Of a stretch of 64,000 nucleotides of DNA, positions 58,779 through 64,000 are shown piece after piece. The notes under the pieces are model-generated. The model was not told the origin of the DNA. It saw only the letters and a list, made by a program, of their open reading frames with translations, and ran no database searches. The stretch covers positions 1 through 64,000 of the forward strand of contig JAKSZP010018528.1 in the NCBI GenBank assembly GCA_022478985.1, read 5' to 3'. This DNA comes from Massospora cicadina. Taxonomy: Eukaryota > Entomophthoromycota > Entomophthoromycetes > Entomophthorales > Entomophthoraceae. Made by a program: the position numbers and the translations under genes. Position 1 is the first letter of the stretch. Each line of letters opens with the position of its first letter.

Positions 58779-60058
58779 ATGATAGTCAACATGAGGTTGA
58801 CATTGAAGATTCCTGAGCTGTTGTATGGGGAGGTTGGAAGCCCCTGGAAGAAGTACAGAGTGGAGCCTTGGGTGGCTCTTGGGATAATAATGCTGGGCCA
58901 TGGAGAAATTAGAGTTCTACTGGCGAACTTAAATGAAAAACTGATGAAAATCAGGAAGAATTAGATCATTGAATTTGTTCATCTGATACTGACAGCCAAA
59001 TTGAGGAGATTCCACAATTTTGGGACTCTTGATGAGATGGGATTACCAGCCGGGGTATCCGAGAGCATCAACCTATTGGTTGATCAAGAGCAACTCACTG
59101 ATCTGTTGGAAGGCCAGCAAGAGGAGGAGCTCAAATTTTTTGAAAAGTATCAGGAAGTATTTGCTCAGGACAACCACAATTTGGGATGTGCAAGAGATGT
59201 GATCCTCAAGGTCAACACCTTGGAAAATTTGCAATCAGGATGAGAAAAATCTGATGATCAAAAGCTGCCAAAGCGGTAGTGGAAGATGAGATCAGTAAAC
59301 TAGTAAAGTATGAGCTTCTAGTTCTGTCGTTGAGTTCCTAGGCGGGTCTGATTCTAATTGTGAAGAAAAAGGATGGCTCCAACTGGGTGATGATTGACTA
59401 CCAGAATCTGAATAAAATTATGAAGAAGGATTTTTATCCCCTACCAAGAATTGATGATGAGCTAAATCAATTGGTAAAAGCAAAGTATTTTTCTGCAATG
59501 GATCTGATCTCAAGATATCGGCAGATCAGCTTTCCAGAAGAAGACCAGGAAAAATGCGCGATTATTACCGCACAAGGGCTATACAAACCAACGAGGATGC
59601 TCCAGGGTCTATGTAATGCGCCTGCAACGTTCCAGAGGGCCATAAACGCTATACTGAGCGTTTTGAAGTTGTCATGCATCCTGGTATACTTGGATGATAT
59701 CAGTGTGTTCAGTAGGACGTTTACTGATCACCTAACCCACTTGGAAGAAGTATTCAAGCAACTATCCACAGCTAACCTGAAGATTAAGCCAAGGAAATGT
59801 CACTTCTTCAAAAAAGAGTTGAAATATCTGGGATTTATGATTAACTCTAGTGGATTGCAGCCGCAAGCCCAGAAGATAGAAGCCTTAGAAAGGATGGCTG
59901 TGCCAAAAAGTGTCCGTGACATCCAAACGCTCCTTGGTATGGTCAGATACTATAGAAGATTTATTTGGGACTTCGCCCAAATAGCTGAGACCTTATTCCA
60001 TCTGTTGAAGGATCTAAAAAAGGATCCATATAGAATGAAGAAGCCTAGGATCCTTTGA
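58779..60058 (+). pseudogene. A2 reverse transcriptase
   Basis: The linker (58,779-59,243) is open in pieces. The RT core (59,360-60,058) is a 232-codon frame: KKKDGSNWVMIDYQNLNKIM, YPLPRIDDELNQL, MLQGLCNAPATFQ, the intact catalytic LVYLDDISVFSRTF near 59,680, then KCHFFKKELKYLGFMI and GMVRYYRRFI. Upstream, a TAG near 59,338 and a shift break the frame. The catalytic box is undamaged, unlike in B and E. Confidence 0.88.
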
Positions 60059-60500
60059 TGAGCTACGCCAGTATTTAATAGATTCTCAGATTCTAAAATA
60101 TCCAAATTTTAATTAAGATTTTATTATACAAACCAATGCTTTGTTGATGGCGATTGGTGCCATACTAAGCCAAGTAGATGATCTTGGGGATGAACATCTG
60201 GTGGCATATGTGAGCCAGACACTTTCAGCCATTAAAAGGAACTACACCGTAACTGAGTGTGAATGCCTTGTGGCCATTTACGCCTGTGAGCAGATTCAGG
60301 GGTATATTCACAGAACGCACTTTAAAATGGTGTTGGACCACTCTTCATTGCGTTGGCTCCACAATTTGAGAGAGCCAGAAGGGCGACTGGCCCAATGGGC
60401 ACTTAAGCTACAGGCTTATGAGGATGAGATTGTCCACCAAGCGGGGGCATCTCACCATAATGCAGATGGTTATCATGGTTACCAATGGTCTAGATGGTAT
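60059..60500 (+). pseudogene. A2 RNase H
   Basis: Removes RNA from the RNA-DNA hybrid during replication. Open from 60,141: GAILSQVDDLGDEHLVAYVS, KRNYTVTECECLVAIYA, LDHSSLRWLHNLREPEGRLA, then HQAGASHHNADG at the junction to the integrase. The first catalytic position (TDAS in other elements) reads TNAL near 60,132, so activity is doubtful. Confidence 0.82.
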
Positions 60501-61740
60501 ACCCACAGGTGGATGAGCTATCCTAGAGAATGGTCGATGGAGAAATTGGGAATGAGCCCTGAGAAATCCAGGTTCGCCCCAGAAAGCAATGGCAAACACA
60601 AAACCATGGATATGCAAGAGCTCAAAACAATTAATGGGATGTGGTTATTATTCCCAAAGCCATCAGTAAGAGCAGCTATTGTACAAGACGCTCTTAAGGT
60701 CTTTGGGCATGAAGGTATGAGAAAAACAAATGATCATATCTGCCAGTACTACTACTGGGAGTCCATCAACTACGATGTCACGGATTATCTAGCTTGTTGT
60801 GTTGAGTGTCAGATGCACAAACCACATAAGAATACAACTGGATACATAACTGGTCCACCATGGATTTGCCTGGCATATGGTGTCCATTGATTTGATGGGA
60901 CCACTGATGATGATCACAGGGGAATTCAAGTATATCATAGTTGCCATTGACCATCTAACAAGATGGGTTGAGATGAAGGCTTTAACAAAAGTAAAAGCTA
61001 CAAGCACCGCGAGGTTCATCCTGGATAAGTAGTATATTGACATGGATGTCTGCAGGTCCTGCTTAGTGAAAATGGGACAAACTTCACGTCTAATGGGATC
61101 CCACGATTGAATGGGATAATAGGGATCAGAGGAGTTGTTTTAGTACCCTACCAGATGGAGATGAACGTACTGGTAGAATGGGTGAATGGAACGCTGGCCA
61201 CAACACTGAGAAAGCTGAATGCAGAAAACTTCCGCATGGGGAATGTACCTGATTTTAGTGAGTTTTCCTACAATATCAGTCATCTAGCGATGAAAAAAAT
61301 CCTTTTGAGTTGTTGTATGGGAGAAAGGCTGAGTCGTCACCAGTTTTATAATCAGTGGTGGAACCAAAGTTGGGGATGAGTGCCAAACAGTACTTGAACC
61401 AACTGATGAATATCCTGATTGATATGCAATTGTATGCATTTGATACTAAATTGAAGAAAAGGATATGAGCAAAATTGGCAGACAATTGAACTGACTGGCC
61501 TTAGCAGAATATCAAATAGGCAAAAGAGTTGCCTATTGTAGAATTCATGGTTTCAGAAGAAGAAACAAACTAGATTTGTTGTGGTCAGGTTCATTTGAAG
61601 TGATCGCCAAGATGGCAACTTTCATACTACATCAAGAATCTCTTGGATGGAAGAGTTGTGAATCAAGTCCATGCTATGTATCCAAAGTGATGGATTGATG
61701 AAAAGATTAAAAGAGTTCCAAAGGACCAAAGAACCATTAG
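60501..61740 (+). pseudogene. A2 integrase
   Basis: The HHCC zinc finger is complete: GHEGMRKTNDH, then CCVECQMHK, near 60,706-60,820. The catalytic core starts HMVSIDLMGP near 60,876 with EFKYIIVAIDHLTRW; the second catalytic block reads LLSENGTNFTS near 61,061, where the catalytic Asp has become Glu; the third block reads VLVEWVNGTL with the Glu kept. The C-terminal GPY/F-like module is LLWSGSFEVI near 61,578. Stops at 60,888 and 61,030 and shifts break the frame. No chromodomain seen. Confidence 0.82.
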
Positions 61741-62055
61741 GTTGGTCATGTCCTGATGATTAGGTCAAGTCCAAAAAAAGACCTCAGAACCAATTTAGAT
61801 GGTTAAGTCCAAAAAAGGACCTCTGAACCATAGAAAACTGGCAAGTTTAAGTACCCAGGACCCAGTTTGGGAAATTTATAAAAAGATGGACCGCTGAAAC
61901 AAAACAAGGTTAAGTCTCATGTAAAAAGAAGAATAAAAATAAAAAATGATAAAAAATATTAGAAAAAAAAAAGATTATAAACTGCATGAAAAAAACTGAT
62001 ATAGTCTTTTAATTTTTTATTTTTATTAATTGTCCTTGATACAGAATTGTTCCAC
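61741..62055 (+). other. A2 non-coding stretch with a short tandem repeat
   Basis: Two copies of AAGTCCAAAAAAGGACCTC(T/A)GAACCA-type sequence at about 61,766-61,792 and 61,804-61,830, then an A-rich stretch near 61,925-61,985. The motif is close to a hairpin (GGTC...GACC). No coding seen. Confidence 0.5.
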
Positions 62056-62059
62056 TATG

Positions 62060-62902
62060 TCACATCTTGGGGGAGGGAGGATGGATTGCGGTAGGAATGA
62101 ACAGCCTGTCAAAATTGATGTGAGATTGGATGCTAGTGAGGGCTAGACCTACATGAAACCAAGTTCTTTGAGCAGACGCAGAACCCTGCAAGAAAGCGAC
62201 TTGGGGAAGGGAAATTAAAATGTTGAAAGAAGTCAATTGTGAAACCACGGAGTGGGGAGGAAAGCAACAGTATAAGAAGAGGCAGTTGGCGAATAACCCC
62301 CAAGTAATCCAAATATGGTACTGGAGCTGAAAGATTAGTCTTGAGTGCCTGACGATGGGCTTCATCAAGAACATTGACATATGAGCTGGCAGCAAACAAG
62401 GGATGCTTGACGGGGATTTCCAAATCATGCCCCCTACTAAAGCCATCAGTGGAAGATAACAATGAGAAGCGCAGGCAAAGAGATAGTCATTCAGGGAGAA
62501 AATGGCATCCTGCAAACAACAACTATAGGCTTCTCAGAAGCTTAAGCTGAAGGAGCGGTGAAACCTGGGAGAGGCCAGAAGCTTTGTGGCCCAACTTTAA
62601 AGAACTTGGACAGCAAAGCGAAAAGCATATGTGGTGGTATCCCAATCCAGGATGTTATCAAGATCAGAGGGATTCAGTGCCAGGGACAAAGCCTCGGTGA
62701 CTTGGGCCCAGAGTTCAGCGTAGGGGAGCTCAAAGTGAATGCTTTTACCAATGGTGAGCTCTGTAGTCAGGACAGCGGGTTTGTAATATTGTCTAAGTTG
62801 GAAGAGGAACTCAGAAGCAGGTTTGACCTGCAAGAAAAGAGCAATTAAGAGAAAATGGCTTAAACTCTGGAGCATCCATGATGATGATTGGTGCATCAGC
62901 AA
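62060..62902 (-). CDS. Antisense coding-like region of unknown function
   Basis: Minus-strand frames at 62,597-62,902 (101 codons), 62,060-62,515 (151) and 62,133-62,462 (109) lie between integrase and right LTR. The 62,597-62,902 frame reads like an ordered soluble protein (SEFLFQLRQYYKPAVLTTEL, then HFELPYAELWAQVTEALSLA). The stretch 62,133-62,462 reads likewise (EIPVKHPLFAASSYVNVLDE). I recognise no domain. Sequences TTTTCTTGCAG and TGTTTGCAG before readable parts could be intron acceptors. Possibly a captured host gene or a regulatory antisense ORF; chance is not excluded. Confidence 0.45.
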
Positions 62903-63432
62903 AATGAGCTGAACCAGGAGAGTTTTAAAAATCTAACTCTGGAATTAACAGCAGAGGAAGAATTGGCTGAAAGTTATTCAAAATGATCACAAGCCTGGTT
63001 TTGGAGGGACTGATTACTGTTTCCGGTAATTTGACGGAAAGATTAGCTTCTGGCGCCAGACTAGGCATATGAGTCCTGGAAGGACAATGGAAGAGGTTCC
63101 GCCATGAATCCTAACTCATGTGCTGGAAGAGCCAGAGGTCTTGATCAGACAAACTATTTAGAAGCTGCTAGTATTGCGACTCAGAATTTGACATATGAGC
63201 TGAATGAGAGGGGGGATGTCAGACTTATATTGAAGTAGACATTATGCACTCTATAATCCATTAAACTCTAATTTTGGAGAAAATTAATCTTAAAATTAAT
63301 GGGACAAGATATCCAAGAGAAGAATTAGGAATGACTTGAGCCAAGAGGTTATGAGAGAAATAATGAGGAAGAACATGAATAAGTAATCTTAATTAAGCCA
63401 TGAAACAAACATCAATGGCAAGAGACTCTTTT

Positions 63433-63700
63433 CTAGGACGAGGAGAAAATAAGGAAATGAGGATGCCAGTCCAAGAATCCTGAATATGATAGTGGGTCAT
63501 ATGCCCTGATGGGGGGAAAACCATATCCCAGGATAATTATCACAAGTAAATTGATCAGCCTGGCACAACAGTAGATTGTGGGGACTGCGCTCTGAGGAGG
63601 CAGTACTAAGGACGAAGAGGAAGAGAGCTGCATGCCTAAGGTCGTCCTGAGCAGCTGAGTATTGACAATTATACTCCACCTTAGCCCATGAAGTATTCAC
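63433..63700 (-). CDS. Second antisense coding-like region
   Basis: Minus-strand frames at 63,497-63,700 (67 codons; AAQDDLRHAALFLFVLSTAS, then LCQADQFTCDNYPGIWF) and 63,433-63,633 in another frame. They are upstream of the previous antisense region in the same orientation and could be its 5' part. No domain known. Confidence 0.3.
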
Positions 63701-63758
63701 CGAGTGTCTGAAGCAGTGTTCTCATGCACCAGTCCTTTTCTCACTGGAAATCTAGGCA

Positions 63759-63768
63759 AGAGGGGGGA
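63759..63768 (+). promoter_or_regulatory. Polypurine tract of A2
   Basis: AAGAGGGGGGA directly before the right LTR, the expected plus-strand primer. Equivalent tracts precede the right LTRs of B (AAGAGGGG) and of the non-autonomous element (GAGGAGGG). Confidence 0.7.
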
Positions 63769-63770
63769 TG

Positions 63771-64000
63771 TGTTGGAATTTTTGCCCATATTCTCAGCCT
63801 GCTAGATTACCAGAAATCGTTAGGGGATAATTCCCTAAGGTGGGATTAATTGGAAATTGGTTGGCCCAAGTTTCAGATTAACTACATTTGGGGGATTTTT
63901 GGATATTCGCCTGGTCATATCCATCAGTGATCGATATTGATGAATACTTAAGATCTCATTGAGAAAAATTGCTGACGAAATAGGGGCATCTGATAGTGAT
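63771..64000 (+). repeat. Right LTR of A2, truncated by the window edge
   Basis: TGTTGGAATTTTTGCCCATA onward, collinear with the left LTR from 54,266 to about 54,495. About 84% identical by eye. Confidence 0.85.

Larger units (their letters stand above)
54266..64000 (+). mobile_element. Ty3/gypsy element A2, best-preserved copy, right end outside the window
   Basis: Left LTR (54,266-55,424), primer site, gag (to about 57,830), protease, RT, RNase H, integrase, a 2-kb region with antisense coding character, polypurine tract (63,759-63,768) and the first 230 bp of the right LTR (63,771 onward). The order PR-RT-RH-INT defines Ty3/gypsy. Long frames persist (232 codons in RT, 249 in RNase H plus integrase) but several stops and shifts inactivate it. 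It begins 21 bp after the end of the older LTR A3. Confidence 0.9.

Noticed and set aside
1..64000. CRISPR array, bacterial operon, phage or rRNA
   Set aside because: No regularly spaced short repeats, no compact operon-like coding and no rRNA-like blocks were seen.

Overview
The window looks like a piece of a large, repeat-dominated eukaryotic genome. I see no convincing host gene, no bacterial-type operon and no rRNA or canonical tRNA gene. Nearly everything recognisable is a transposable element: Ty3/gypsy-type LTR retrotransposons (gag, DSG protease, YLDD-type RT, RNase H, HHCC and DDE integrase), non-LTR retrotransposons with a zinc-knuckle ORF1 and an endonuclease-RT ORF2 (L1/Tad-like), a non-autonomous LTR element, a Helitron-like element and tRNA-derived SINE-like pieces. 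The mix and the coding style suggest a fungus with an expanded genome. An early-diverging lineage is only a guess, and the host is not identified by anything here.

Left nest (about 4.8-27.1 kb): an old Ty3/gypsy copy (A1, + strand) carries protease, RT, RNase H and integrase remnants up to 8,029. A second LTR element (B, 8,030-14,988, 5-bp target duplication GTTAT) splits its integrase, which resumes at 14,994. A full-length 6.45-kb LINE (15,770-22,219) with a 15-bp target duplication sits further down A1, then a 3.2-kb non-autonomous LTR element (22,951-26,139), then the decayed right LTR of A1 (about 26,145-27,060). Left of this nest lies the 5' half of a minus-strand LINE (ORF1 at 190-1,266) and about 3.3 kb without recognisable content.

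Middle (27.1-34.5 kb): a heavily decayed minus-strand gypsy copy (D), recognised from RNase H, RT and gag motifs, then about 2.9 kb of unassigned AT-rich DNA holding one tiny LINE-tail insertion.

Right nest (34.5 kb to the end): an old gypsy copy (E) has gag with collagen-like triplets, protease and RT up to about 38.5 kb, RNase H and the integrase zinc finger at 47.07-47.67 kb, and the integrase core at about 52.9-53.17 kb. Three insertions separate these pieces: element C (about 38.5-46.1 kb, itself holding a LINE ORF1 copy, a Helitron-like element, tRNA-like modules and a LINE-tail insertion), a second LINE (about 47.67-52.7 kb), and family-A LTR sequence from 53,169. The last runs LTR, primer site, then a second LTR that opens the best-preserved gypsy copy (A2, 54,266 to beyond the window end).

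Most notable are three insertions of 20-50 bp that are only the last 13-40 nt of the LINE 3' end plus an A tail, each with its own 14-16 bp target duplication; collagen-like Gly-X-Y tracts in the gag regions of two LTR elements; a non-autonomous LTR element whose LTR carries a coding start and whose interior encodes tandem GAPPK-type repeats; an antisense protein-like region between integrase and 3' LTR in A2; and a run of tRNA-like A-box modules beside the Helitron. All identifications come from reading motifs by eye; percent identities are estimates.
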